IMG/VR virus record: IMGVR_UViG_3300027752_000086
Location: 1-26,345 of that record
Strand: one strand, 5' to 3'
Source of the DNA: a virus
DNA length: 26,345 bases
Below the pieces are notes generated by a model. The model did no database searches and was not told where the DNA came from. It was given only the letters and a program-made list of their open reading frames with translations. This document shows positions 7,905 through 14,762 of this stretch, in pieces (position 1 is the first letter of the stretch; each line of letters opens with the position of its first letter). A program made the translations under genes and the position numbers.

Positions 7905-9500
7905 ATGGCTTTAAATTTTCCAGTATCAGCTAACATAGACGACACGTACACAGACGGAACAACCACTTGGAAGTGGGACGGGTCAGTTTGGAACATCGCT
8001 GACGGTGCAGATGGTGTTGCATTATTTAAAACAGTAGCCGGCGATTCAGGAAGTGCAACAGCAACTATTGCAACTGATACCATAACAATCGCAGGCGGCA
8101 CTGACATTACTTCTAGTGTTGCTGGCAAAACAGTTACTCTTAATTACACTGGTGCAGCATCTAATCCAAACTTGTTTGCAACTATAGGCACAGACGATGG
8201 TACATTAACAGCAGCGTCTGCTACAAGTAATGTAGATATTTTAGGTGGTACACATATAACTACCCAGAACGCTACAGATACTGATAACATAGAAATTAAC
8301 TTAGCAGCATTTACTGTAGACTTTTTGTCAGATGTTGACACAACAACATCACCCCCAAGTACAGGTAGTGTATTAAAATGGGACGGTGCTAAATGGGCTC
8401 CTGGAACTGATGCTACTACAGGTGGTGGCGGTACTGATGCAGATACTCTTGACGGACAAGATGGATCATATTACTTAAACTATAACAACTTATCAAATAC
8501 ACCTAGTGTTCTTTCACTAACTGGTCTAAGCATAGGCAATGAACTAGCGGCAAGTGGTGACGGAGCAATTACTTACGATAACACTACCGGTGTTTTTAGA
8601 TACACTCCACCTGATACAAGCACATTCCTTACAAGTATTCCTGCACAGACATTTGCTAGTTTAACAGGCAAGCCAACTACACTAGCAGGTTACGGCATTA
8701 CTGATAGCTTTGCTGGCGCATTTAGTAATTTAACATCTAAACCAACAACGTTATCAGGATACGGAATTACTGATGCAGCTACATCTGCAAGTATTCCAAC
8801 TACGTTAACAGATTTAAGTATCACTGACGGAACTGTAAACCAAGTACTAACAACTAACGGAGTAGGCGGATTTAGCTTCCAAGACGTTGCTGCATCATCT
8901 GGTGAAGTTAATCAAAATGCATTTAGTAATGTTGCTGTTGCTGGTCAGCAAACAATAGGCGCAGATACAACAACGGATACATTAACTATTGCTGGTGGCA
9001 CCGGAATAACAGTAACGACAGACTCGTCAACTGATTCAGTTTCTATTGCATATAACGGAGCTTCGGGTGTTACTACATTTGCTGCGTTAACTGATGTTAA
9101 TGATGCAAACTTTTTAACTGTTGATAGAATATTTGAAGGTACAGCAACAACATTTCAAGTAGATAATGTTGGCAACTTAGCATATAATTTTGAACCACAT
9201 TATGCAGGCAATAACCCAACAGTATACCTTATATCTGGACATACATACGGATTTGACTTATTGGGTACAGGCGGACATCCGTTTGTAATACAAGATGGTA
9301 CTTTAAACAATCTTACTACAAATTTATTACACGTTGGTATTGATGGAACAGTAAGTGCTGATAGTGATGCACAAGGTAAAGATACTGGAACATTGTATTG
9401 GAGAATACCTGAAACTACTAGTGGAACATTTGCATATCAATGTACACTACATTCGGCAATGGTTGGAGCATTTACTGTTAAAAGATTAAGTTCGTTGTAA
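7905..9500 (+). CDS. Fibre-like virion protein with C-terminal cupredoxin domain
   Basis: A protein of 531 residues. The N-terminus has a Trp-rich stretch TTWKWDGSVWNIADG (20-34). The middle holds fibre repeats: YDNTTGVFRYTPP (224-236), two tandem copies of a 20-residue unit with KPTTLxGYGITD (250-269 and 273-292), and NQNAFSNVAVAGQQTI (336-351). These modules are shared with the fibre at 4984. Residues about 424-527 form a different domain. It has TGGHPFVIQ (455-463) with H458 and YQCTLHSAMVG (511-521) with C513, H516 and M519, the ligand order and spacing of an amicyanin-type type 1 copper site. Similar domains end other marine phage structural proteins (recalled). It may bind copper or use the fold only for structure. 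It converges on the minus-strand gene at 9486, overlapping it by 15 bases. Confidence 0.8.
   Translation: MALNFPVSANIDDTYTDGTTTWKWDGSVWNIADGADGVALFKTVAGDSGSATATIATDTITIAGGTDITSSVAGKTVTLNYTGAASNPNLFATIGTDDGTLTAASATSNVDILGGTHITTQNATDTDNIEINLAAFTVDFLSDVDTTTSPPSTGSVLKWDGAKWAPGTDATTGGGGTDADTLDGQDGSYYLNYNNLSNTPSVLSLTGLSIGNELAASGDGAITYDNTTGVFRYTPPDTSTFLTSIPAQTFASLTGKPTTLAGYGITDSFAGAFSNLTSKPTTLSGYGITDAATSASIPTTLTDLSITDGTVNQVLTTNGVGGFSFQDVAASSGEVNQNAFSNVAVAGQQTIGADTTTDTLTIAGGTGITVTTDSSTDSVSIAYNGASGVTTFAALTDVNDANFLTVDRIFEGTATTFQVDNVGNLAYNFEPHYAGNNPTVYLISGHTYGFDLLGTGGHPFVIQDGTLNNLTTNLLHVGIDGTVSADSDAQGKDTGTLYWRIPETTSGTFAYQCTLHSAMVGAFTVKRLSSL
8652..8780 (+). repeat. Tandem GYGITD fibre repeats
   Basis: Two 20-residue units, each of the form F-x-x-L-T-x-K-P-T-T-L-x-GYGITD, separated by three residues. 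GYGITD repeats of this kind are known from phage tail fibre shafts. Confidence 0.75.
8910..9050 (+). repeat. Shared fibre module, copy in second fibre
   Basis: Codes for residues 336-382 beginning NQNAFSNVAVAGQQTI, the counterpart of the module at 5452. The DNA has diverged at many third positions, so the duplication is not recent. Confidence 0.7.
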
Positions 9501-9740
9501 ATCGTTAACTACGCTAGTTAATTGCTTGCGTATCTCAATAATTTTAATTCTGTTTTCTTCAATTAACCTTGGATCAAAATCATGACTTGCATCTATTAAC
9601 AATGCATGTTCTGACATTTGTTTAAGTAAATTATTGCACTCTGTTTTAAGACTAGGGTTAGTTATAGTTGACAGTTTTGCAGTAAAGTATTTTAAATCTT
9701 TTTGGTACTGTGGTAGATCACTAAACTTCAGATTGTTCAT
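9486..9740 (-). CDS. Small hypothetical helical protein
   Basis: An 84-residue protein that is mostly charged and helical with no recognised motif (SDLPQYQKDLKYFTAK at the start and EENRIKIIEIRKQL near the end). Leu and Ile spacing suggests one or two coiled-coil helices. The start lies 20 bases inside the end of the upstream cupin-like gene, with an AAGG about ten bases before it, so translation is probably coupled. The last 15 bases overlap the end of the plus-strand fibre gene, and no hairpin terminator was seen between the converging units. It could be an assembly chaperone or adaptor encoded with gp14-gp15, but this is only a guess from context. Confidence 0.6.
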   Translation of the reverse strand: MNNLKFSDLPQYQKDLKYFTAKLSTITNPSLKTECNNLLKQMSEHALLIDASHDFDPRLIEENRIKIIEIRKQLTSVVNDLQRT

Positions 9741-10107
9741 CGTCGCTTGCCTTGATATTATCTGCAGGAATTATATGATAAACATCTTCAGGAATATGTT
9801 TTGTTGCTGTTTCAGCAATAGCACTTCCGGCATACAGACATTCTAAACTAACTGGCATTAGCGGAGTTACATGGAATACAGAACCCTCACGTAATGTATT
9901 TTCGTATAACTTGCCGGTGTTAGTATCAATCCATCTTATTCTAAGTTCACCAGCATTAACAAACCAAGACTTAGTAGTTTCTTTAGTAAAGCTCATGTTA
10001 GTCTTAGATCCAATATGATCAAACACTAGTATTCGACTACTATAGTGTTCAGTATTGGCCCATAAAACTTCGTATCCAAATTCTGTCTTTGTTACATTAT
10101 CGTTCAT
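9721..10107 (-). CDS. Cupin-like protein
   Basis: A protein of 128 residues with a pattern like phosphomannose-isomerase type cupins: FGYEVLWANTEHYSSRILVF near the N-terminus, KSWFVNAGELRIRWIDTNTG in the middle, LREGSVFHVTPLMPVSLE, and AIAETATKH followed by IPEDVYHIIPAD. The typical metal-binding His pair of cupin motif 1 is not evident (SFTKETTKSW), so it may bind a ligand without catalysing a reaction. It lies eight bases after the Nudix gene and overlaps the next gene by 20 bases, in the gp14-gp15 operon. It may recognise a sugar or nucleotide sugar or be a small structural protein (inference). The fold call is moderate. Confidence 0.6.
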   Translation of the reverse strand: MNDNVTKTEFGYEVLWANTEHYSSRILVFDHIGSKTNMSFTKETTKSWFVNAGELRIRWIDTNTGKLYENTLREGSVFHVTPLMPVSLECLYAGSAIAETATKHIPEDVYHIIPADNIKASDDEQSEV

Positions 10108-10115
10108 TTTAATAC

Positions 10116-10553
10116 CTAATTAATTAAGTTAATCACTTCAAAGAGTGTTTCTAACTTTCGTATGTTAATTTTACTTTCGAGCGTATTTTTTAATCCAAAG
10201 TGTAAAGGCTTAGGCCATTTATTAAAACTAACCCAGGCGTATCCGTCGTGTTCTCTATTAAGTATTGGAAGAAACTCTTTTTCGATTACGCACAAGTACG
10301 TGTGAAACAAGAATCCTGCATCATTACTTACGAATGTTTCCAGTGGAATAGTTTTTTTAATTTCAGGAATGTTACCAATTTCTTCTTTAATTTCTCTTTG
10401 TAACCCTTCCCACGGTGTTTCTTTATCTTCAGTCGTTCCGCCAACTAATCCCCAAACATTATCTCGTTTGGTATTAGCCCTACGTACAAATAGGAAGCGT
10501 TTAGTTTCTAGGGTATAAAAGATTGCACCACTACAGATAATTTTTTTGCTCAT
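10116..10553 (-). CDS. Nudix hydrolase
   Basis: A protein of 145 residues with a full Nudix box: G39, E45, R53-E54, E57-E58 and G60 in the spacing Gx5Ex7REUxEExG. The final hydrophobic position holds N61. The box follows WGLVGG, as in MutT-like and nucleoside-diphosphate-X hydrolases. Such enzymes cleave nucleoside diphosphates linked to another group, for example oxidised dNTPs, NAD, ADP-ribose or nucleotide sugars; the substrate is not decided by the sequence. HFGLKNTLES near the end gives no clear substrate loop. The gene lies 14 bases after gp15 on the minus strand and is followed by the cupin-like gene, an unusual place for a metabolic enzyme, since its neighbours upstream are virion proteins. 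Confidence 0.88.
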   Translation of the reverse strand: MSKKIICSGAIFYTLETKRFLFVRRANTKRDNVWGLVGGTTEDKETPWEGLQREIKEEIGNIPEIKKTIPLETFVSNDAGFLFHTYLCVIEKEFLPILNREHDGYAWVSFNKWPKPLHFGLKNTLESKINIRKLETLFEVINLIN

Positions 10554-10567
10554 ACAAATAATTATCT

Positions 10568-12010
10568 TTAAAGTGCCAGCCTCCAGGTTCCTCTTGGATA
10601 CTCACCGTCTACAGAAAGTAACCATTCTGTGTTATTCCAGCGGTATTGTTTAGAAGTTGTAAGATTAGTAATGTATACTACGTCTGTTGAGCTATCATTT
10701 GCTGAGGCATCAAATACAACATGCCACTTAGTTCCGTCCCATTCAATTATGTCATTAGCTTGTGCAACAAAGTCAGTGCCGTTAGTGTTTTTCCACGCAT
10801 CAGGACCGTCTGTATTTGTTGAATTACCAATTGGATTTAATATTAAAACTCTTGGAGTAGTTGATCCTAAGTTTAATGCAGTTGTTCCTGTTGTAGCTGG
10901 ATCTATAATATAGTCTACATTACTTCTATCGCCTACAGGACCAGTTAGTACTGTATTATCAGGAAGTGAGTCAGCATCCCAGTTAACAACTATCTGAGTT
11001 TCGTCAATTGGGTTTGTACTAAATGTACCAACTATAGCATACTCTACATCTTGATAGTCTAAACGTCTAAGATGTATTTGTGATATGCCTGGTTCGTATG
11101 ATCCCGGCATTGCTTCAAACAATGTTCTCCAATCAACTGTACCAACTTTACCTTTGTATATAAGTTTAATATTATTTCCTTCAACATATATACCTTGATT
11201 TTCATATGTAACTGTTGCAACATTTGTAGCATTACTAGTTTCATATATTTCATTACCGTCACGATCAACACGCCCGACTACTATTGAGTCGTCCCATGCT
11301 GAAAGTTGTGGGGTAGATAAATCAGCTTCAATAGTGCCTGCACTTTCATTATGTATACTAGCAATAATGTTTGTTATAACACCAAGTTTTTTAACTTTAA
11401 CTGGCGGACTAATATATATTGGTACTGCGAAGCTGATAGATGCTACATCTATTTCGCTGTCTGTGCCTACTGGAATAGTTCTACTACTAAAATTAATACT
11501 AGTAATGCTTACTGTTGTAAGACTAGTCCAGTCAATATAATTATCTGTTGTTTGTATTTCTAATGTAGGATTAAACAACACTAGTATTTGTTCCATTAGT
11601 TGTAATTTTTGATCAGTATTTGATGTCCATAAATCAACATTACAATTTAGTATGTACGGAGTAGGGTGCAACCGCTCTACTGTATAGTTTTTACCTTGAA
11701 TGCCTTCGTATGATTCAGTTACAGCATTATACTTTTGCTCTCTAATATGTTGTTTACTAATAAAACTTGAATCTGATATCCTAGAGCTATCAGTTTCTAG
11801 TCCTTGAATGTAAACACCCATTCTAGGCACACTTGGTACTTTGTTCTCACTGTTATCTCTTAGGATACTACCAACTTGTCTAGTAATGTCGCCGTACATA
11901 ACTGGTACAGTAACAAGATTACTTTCAGAATCTTTGTAACTAAAGTTACTCATTAACCTAACCATTTGAGTTACATATCGTCTTATTTGACCATCATAAA
12001 AATGCTGCAT
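10568..12010 (-). CDS. 15: gp15-like tail sheath stabiliser with C-terminal extension
   Basis: The N-terminal 200 residues follow T4 gp15: FYDGQIRRYVTQMVRLMSNF (4-23) parallels FYNSSFRRYATLMGDLFSN in T4, followed by TVPVMYGD (34-41), VPRMGVYIQGLE (61-72), LHPTPYILNCNVDLWT (114-129) and VPIYISPPVKV (196-206). In T4 gp15 forms a hexameric ring that caps the tail and joins it to the neck. Here the protein has 480 residues against 272 in T4. The extension ends in two Trp-containing units, IIEWDGTKWHV (421-431) and KQYRWNNTEWLL (454-465), like those in the sheath and fibres. The ATG directly follows the gp14 stop with no gap. It lies on the opposite strand to gp13 and gp18. Confidence 0.8.
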   Translation of the reverse strand: MQHFYDGQIRRYVTQMVRLMSNFSYKDSESNLVTVPVMYGDITRQVGSILRDNSENKVPSVPRMGVYIQGLETDSSRISDSSFISKQHIREQKYNAVTESYEGIQGKNYTVERLHPTPYILNCNVDLWTSNTDQKLQLMEQILVLFNPTLEIQTTDNYIDWTSLTTVSITSINFSSRTIPVGTDSEIDVASISFAVPIYISPPVKVKKLGVITNIIASIHNESAGTIEADLSTPQLSAWDDSIVVGRVDRDGNEIYETSNATNVATVTYENQGIYVEGNNIKLIYKGKVGTVDWRTLFEAMPGSYEPGISQIHLRRLDYQDVEYAIVGTFSTNPIDETQIVVNWDADSLPDNTVLTGPVGDRSNVDYIIDPATTGTTALNLGSTTPRVLILNPIGNSTNTDGPDAWKNTNGTDFVAQANDIIEWDGTKWHVVFDASANDSSTDVVYITNLTTSKQYRWNNTEWLLSVDGEYPRGTWRLAL

Positions 12011-13150
12011 TTAGATATCCGCCTCTGGTTTCTTAGGTCTTAGTGCTTTACTTAGACTACTACGTTCTGTAACAGTTTCACCTGCAATTGAGTTAGTATT
12101 TGTATTGTTGATAAACGTTCCTTTTTGTGTACTTTCGGTATTAGTATTTGATAATGTCATTCTTACATCACCTTCAACTTTAATCCATCTAGTACCGTCA
12201 TATTGGAAAAGACGTTTTGGTAAAAAATCGGTTCTTAAAAAGTAGTCACCAACAGCTTTATCAGTTGGAAAAGATATACCGTGACCAAATGTTGCTCCGT
12301 TAGGTGCATTTTCTTGCCCAACTAAGTAACCTTGATAACCTGATCTAACCGGCTTAGCTTGTATATCGCCGTCAGCATTAACATTTTTAAGGTCAATGCT
12401 ACCGTCAGCATTAGAATCTAAACTATAATAGTGTGCAACATCAAATCCTGCTTTAGGCGCATCAGCTTCTGCTTGTGCTACTACAGCATTGTTAATTTGC
12501 ATTTCCTTTTCATACGTTGACATTACATCACGTAGAGTATCTCCACCTGGAGCATGTTCGTCTGCCGGCAAGTCTAATATATCTTTGTATTCTTGTGAAT
12601 CGTATATTTGCTTTAATTTAAGTCTGTATAAGTGCGGATACCATGTAGGCGAAAATCCTTCTGCTGCTCTATTAATATCTTCAATAACATAAAAGCGTTT
12701 AAGTGCTATGCTATAGTCATTAAGTGCATGTTCATCTTTAAGATGGGGTAACTCAATAACATCGCCAGCCATCAATTTACGGCCTATAGTTTCAACACTA
12801 CTATTAATGTGTACAGTCATAAACAATGTATCATTGCTTAGGAATAAACCAAACTGACTTAAATCAAAGTCTATATCTTGTACATTATAAATTCCTCTTA
12901 TGGAAAAAATGTCTGGATCATACTTGCGATCTCTGTTTTCCATAAACAACATATCTTGTATGTTTGTTTCTTTAATTACATCATAGCGAGGTTGATCAAC
13001 AGTAGCTTCTTCTGCTGATGTGTTCTTAGGGCCTATATACTTATGAACAAATAAGTCTGTCCCTCCAATGGTAAACATTTCAAGGACTTGCTTATCTAAA
13101 AATCTGTAATCTGCACCCCGTTCGGGTTTATATAAACTTAATCTTGGCAT
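12011..13150 (-). CDS. 14: gp14-like neck protein
   Basis: The start is placed at the ATG at 13150 (MPRLSLYKPERGADY). An ATG two codons earlier and further upstream codons are less likely. It has 379 residues (T4 gp14 has 256). The conserved core contains MFTIGGTDLFVHKY near the N-terminus, then FGLFLSNDTLFMTVHI (about 100-115), LMAGDVIELPHLKD and RFYVIEDINRAAEGFSPTWY, which parallels the T4 gp14 segment FGMQVQDEVTLSI...GDLIYFPM. The C-terminal part adds a unit VGDYFLRTDFLPKRLFQYDG (300-319) ending in RW, then a Ser/Thr/Asn-rich tail. In T4 gp14 joins gp13 in the neck that closes filled heads. A late promoter box ends five bases before the ATG. Confidence 0.75.
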   Translation of the reverse strand: MPRLSLYKPERGADYRFLDKQVLEMFTIGGTDLFVHKYIGPKNTSAEEATVDQPRYDVIKETNIQDMLFMENRDRKYDPDIFSIRGIYNVQDIDFDLSQFGLFLSNDTLFMTVHINSSVETIGRKLMAGDVIELPHLKDEHALNDYSIALKRFYVIEDINRAAEGFSPTWYPHLYRLKLKQIYDSQEYKDILDLPADEHAPGGDTLRDVMSTYEKEMQINNAVVAQAEADAPKAGFDVAHYYSLDSNADGSIDLKNVNADGDIQAKPVRSGYQGYLVGQENAPNGATFGHGISFPTDKAVGDYFLRTDFLPKRLFQYDGTRWIKVEGDVRMTLSNTNTESTQKGTFINNTNTNSIAGETVTERSSLSKALRPKKPEADI

Positions 13151-13155
13151 ACACA

Positions 13156-13163
13156 TATTTATC
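13156..13163 (-). promoter_or_regulatory. Late promoter box, gp14 operon
   Basis: On the minus strand the sequence is CGATAAATA, then TGTGT, then the gp14 ATG. Initiation six bases past the box falls on the A of the ATG. GGAGG at 13176-13172 lies upstream of the box and would not be in the mRNA. Confidence 0.75.
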
Positions 13164-13180
13164 GAATGTTGCCTCCGAAC

Positions 13181-13188
13181 GATAAATA
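13181..13188 (+). promoter_or_regulatory. Late promoter box, gp13
   Basis: GATAAATA. The predicted start at 13194 gives a 13-base leader that itself begins with the Shine-Dalgarno sequence GGAGAA. Confidence 0.8.
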
Positions 13189-13206
13189 CTATTGGAGAAC
13201 AATTAT

Positions 13207-13965
13207 ATGTCAGATTTAGCAACACAAAAACAAGAAGTATTCGATTACGTGCATAGTATGCTAGGCGGCGGTATGATCGATGTTGAACTTGATCCTATTC
13301 ATTACGAAACAGGATTAACAAAAGCATTAACTACATATCGACAACGATCAGATAATGCTGTAGAAGAATCGTATATCTTTCTAGAGCTAGTACCTGATCA
13401 GAACGAATATATACTAGCACCTGAAATTATGGAAGTACGTAAGTTATTCCGTAGAAGTATAGGGTCACGTTCAGGCGGCGGAGACGGCGGTACTACATTT
13501 GAACCGTTCAATATGGCATATACCAACACATACTTGCTATCAAGTTCTAACATGGGCGGACTAGCAACATACGATATCTTTAGTCAATACCAAGAACTAG
13601 TTGGACGTATGTTTGGTTCTTTTATTGAATTCCAATGGAACAATACTACAAAGAAATTAACTATATTACAAAGACCAAGATCGGACGAATCTGTAATGAT
13701 GTTTTGTTATAACTATCGTCCAGACACTGAGCTACTTAAAGATTACCAAGCGGTACAGTGGATCAAAGATTATACACTAGCCAGCTGTAAGTATATGCTT
13801 GGCGAAGCAAGATCTAAATTTGCTACTATTGCCGGTCCACAAGGTGGATCAACTCTAAATGGCGAATCACTTAAAGCAGAAGCACAAGCTGAAATAGAAT
13901 CACTCAAAGCAGATTTAGTCTTACAAATTGGCGGCGGTGTAGGCTACGGCTTTACAATTGGCTAA
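13207..13965 (+). CDS. 13: gp13-like neck protein
   Basis: The start is the ATG at 13207, placed nine bases after GGAG; a TTG five codons upstream lies in the promoter leader and is unlikely. The protein has 252 residues (T4 gp13 has 309). It follows the T4-like cyanophage form of gp13: EVFDYVHSMLGGGMIDVELD (10-29), then YETGLTKALTTYRQRS, FGSFIEFQWNNTTKKLTILQ, WIKDYTLASCKYMLGEARSK and the signature AGPQGGSTLNGESLKAEAQA. Gp13 and gp14 form the neck that seals the portal after packaging and accepts the tail. Here it is divergent from gp14 rather than next to it on the same strand. The C-terminus is shorter than in T4 and is followed by an overlapping small gene. Confidence 0.85.
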   Translation: MSDLATQKQEVFDYVHSMLGGGMIDVELDPIHYETGLTKALTTYRQRSDNAVEESYIFLELVPDQNEYILAPEIMEVRKLFRRSIGSRSGGGDGGTTFEPFNMAYTNTYLLSSSNMGGLATYDIFSQYQELVGRMFGSFIEFQWNNTTKKLTILQRPRSDESVMMFCYNYRPDTELLKDYQAVQWIKDYTLASCKYMLGEARSKFATIAGPQGGSTLNGESLKAEAQAEIESLKADLVLQIGGGVGYGFTIG

Positions 13966-14158
13966 TGCAGCTGAAATAAAAGAAGCCTATAGGCTTTATT
14001 GGCTCGTTAAGGGTCACATCAATCCAGACGAAAATACAGTGTTATCATCAGCAGATAGCTACTTCCGCAGGCTTTGGAACAATAACGAAGCATCAATTCA
14101 CGAAGAAGGCTTCGAAGAAGCATATAATCAATTTAGACAAAAAGACCTTGACAAGTAG
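13958..14158 (+). CDS. Small hypothetical protein with TTG start
   Basis: A 66-residue acidic helical protein overlapping the end of gp13 by eight bases. The frame is open only from 13943, after a TAG at 13940, and has no ATG, so TTG at 13958 is the only common start. Termination of gp13 five bases downstream would allow coupled re-initiation. The sequence (EIKEAYRLYWLVKGHINPDE, then SYFRRLW and EEAYNQFRQKDLDK) has no recognised motif. Alternatively it could be read by a +1 shift from the end of gp13, as an extension that brings gp13 nearer to T4 length. The last codons contain the -35 element of the downstream sigma70 promoter. Existence as a protein is likely but not certain. Confidence 0.55.
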   Translation: MANAAEIKEAYRLYWLVKGHINPDENTVLSSADSYFRRLWNNNEASIHEEGFEEAYNQFRQKDLDK

Positions 14159-14176
14159 CATAAAGTATACTATAAT
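14148..14176 (+). promoter_or_regulatory. Perfect consensus sigma70 promoter
   Basis: TTGACA (14148-14153), a 17-base spacer, and TATAAT (14171-14176): consensus at all twelve positions with optimal spacing. The expected start is near 14183, about 19 bases before the kinase ATG. It would be read by host RNA polymerase, unlike the late boxes around it. Confidence 0.85.
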
Positions 14177-14201
14177 ATAAGCTATTACAAAGGATTAATT
14201 T

Positions 14202-14762
14202 ATGTTGCCTAAACTATTAATAGTAGGCCATGGTCGTCATGGTAAAGATACAGTATGCGAATTGCTAGAAGCATACGGATATACATTCCAATCATCATCA
14301 AAGTTTTGTTCAGAGCTTTTTATATTCAATGACCTAAAAGACACGTATGGGTATGCAGACGAAGAAGAGTGTTATGCAGATCGGCACAATCATCGTACTG
14401 AATGGTATAATATGATACACGATTACTGTAGTAATGACTTAGCTCGCTTAGGGCGTAATTTGTTTGAACATCACGATATCTATTGTGGCTTGAGAAATAA
14501 GCGTGAATTTTTTGCAATGCAAAATGAAGAAATATTTGACCATGCAATATGGGTAGACAGAGGCGATTACTTACCTACTGAAGATCCAAGCTCAATGAGT
14601 ATCGAACAATGGATGTGTAATTATACTATTGACAACAATGGTGATATGCTAAGACTTAAAAAGAATGTGGATATTTTAATACGCAGGATTTTTAAAAATC
14701 AGGGACTAAGTCTCCCTGCTTCCAGCGACTACCTTCTTTCTGAATTGTACGTTGACAGTTAG
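14202..14762 (+). CDS. dNMP-kinase-like P-loop protein
   Basis: A protein of 186 residues with a P-loop GHGRHGKDT (9-17, K15), as in phage deoxynucleoside monophosphate kinases such as T4 gp1, where the motif also ends GKDT. CGLRNKREF (95-103) sits where this family has its conserved DVRxxxE segment, and IDNNGDMLRLKKNVDILIRR (143-162) is the usual end. Such kinases phosphorylate dNMPs to dNDPs to feed phage DNA synthesis. It has AAAGGA seven bases before the ATG and a perfect sigma70 promoter, fitting early expression. The last 23 residues are coded opposite the 3' end of the HNH-like gene and do not look like part of the domain, so the C-terminus may have been altered by its neighbour. Substrate range is uncertain. 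Confidence 0.75.
   Translation: MLPKLLIVGHGRHGKDTVCELLEAYGYTFQSSSKFCSELFIFNDLKDTYGYADEEECYADRHNHRTEWYNMIHDYCSNDLARLGRNLFEHHDIYCGLRNKREFFAMQNEEIFDHAIWVDRGDYLPTEDPSSMSIEQWMCNYTIDNNGDMLRLKKNVDILIRRIFKNQGLSLPASSDYLLSELYVDS

Larger units (their letters stand above)
13156..13188. repeat. Inverted repeat of two late promoter boxes
   Basis: Nine-base arms TATTTATCG (13156-13164) and CGATAAATA (13180-13188) are perfect inverted copies separated by 15 bases. Each is a late promoter box, pointing outwards to gp14 and gp13. Confidence 0.85.

Noticed and set aside
9174-9485. The cupredoxin domain as a phage-carried host plastocyanin gene
   Set aside because: It is fused in frame to fibre repeats, lacks a signal peptide and has amicyanin-like rather than plastocyanin-like ligand spacing, so an electron carrier for photosynthesis is unlikely.
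9634-9846. Plus-strand frame at the end of the minus-strand operon
   Set aside because: It is rich in Cys and aromatic residues, has no promoter, and covers the junction of two overlapping minus-strand genes that have better sequence character.
11334-11563. Plus-strand frames opposite gp15
   Set aside because: Two overlapping short frames with odd composition inside a well supported minus-strand gene.
13192-13206. TTG start for gp13 five codons upstream
   Set aside because: It would lie before the predicted transcription start; the ATG at 13207 has a well placed GGAG.
13151-13225. Upstream extension of gp14 to 13225
   Set aside because: It would cross both late promoter boxes and overlap the gp13 leader; the conserved sequence starts at MPRLSLYKPE.
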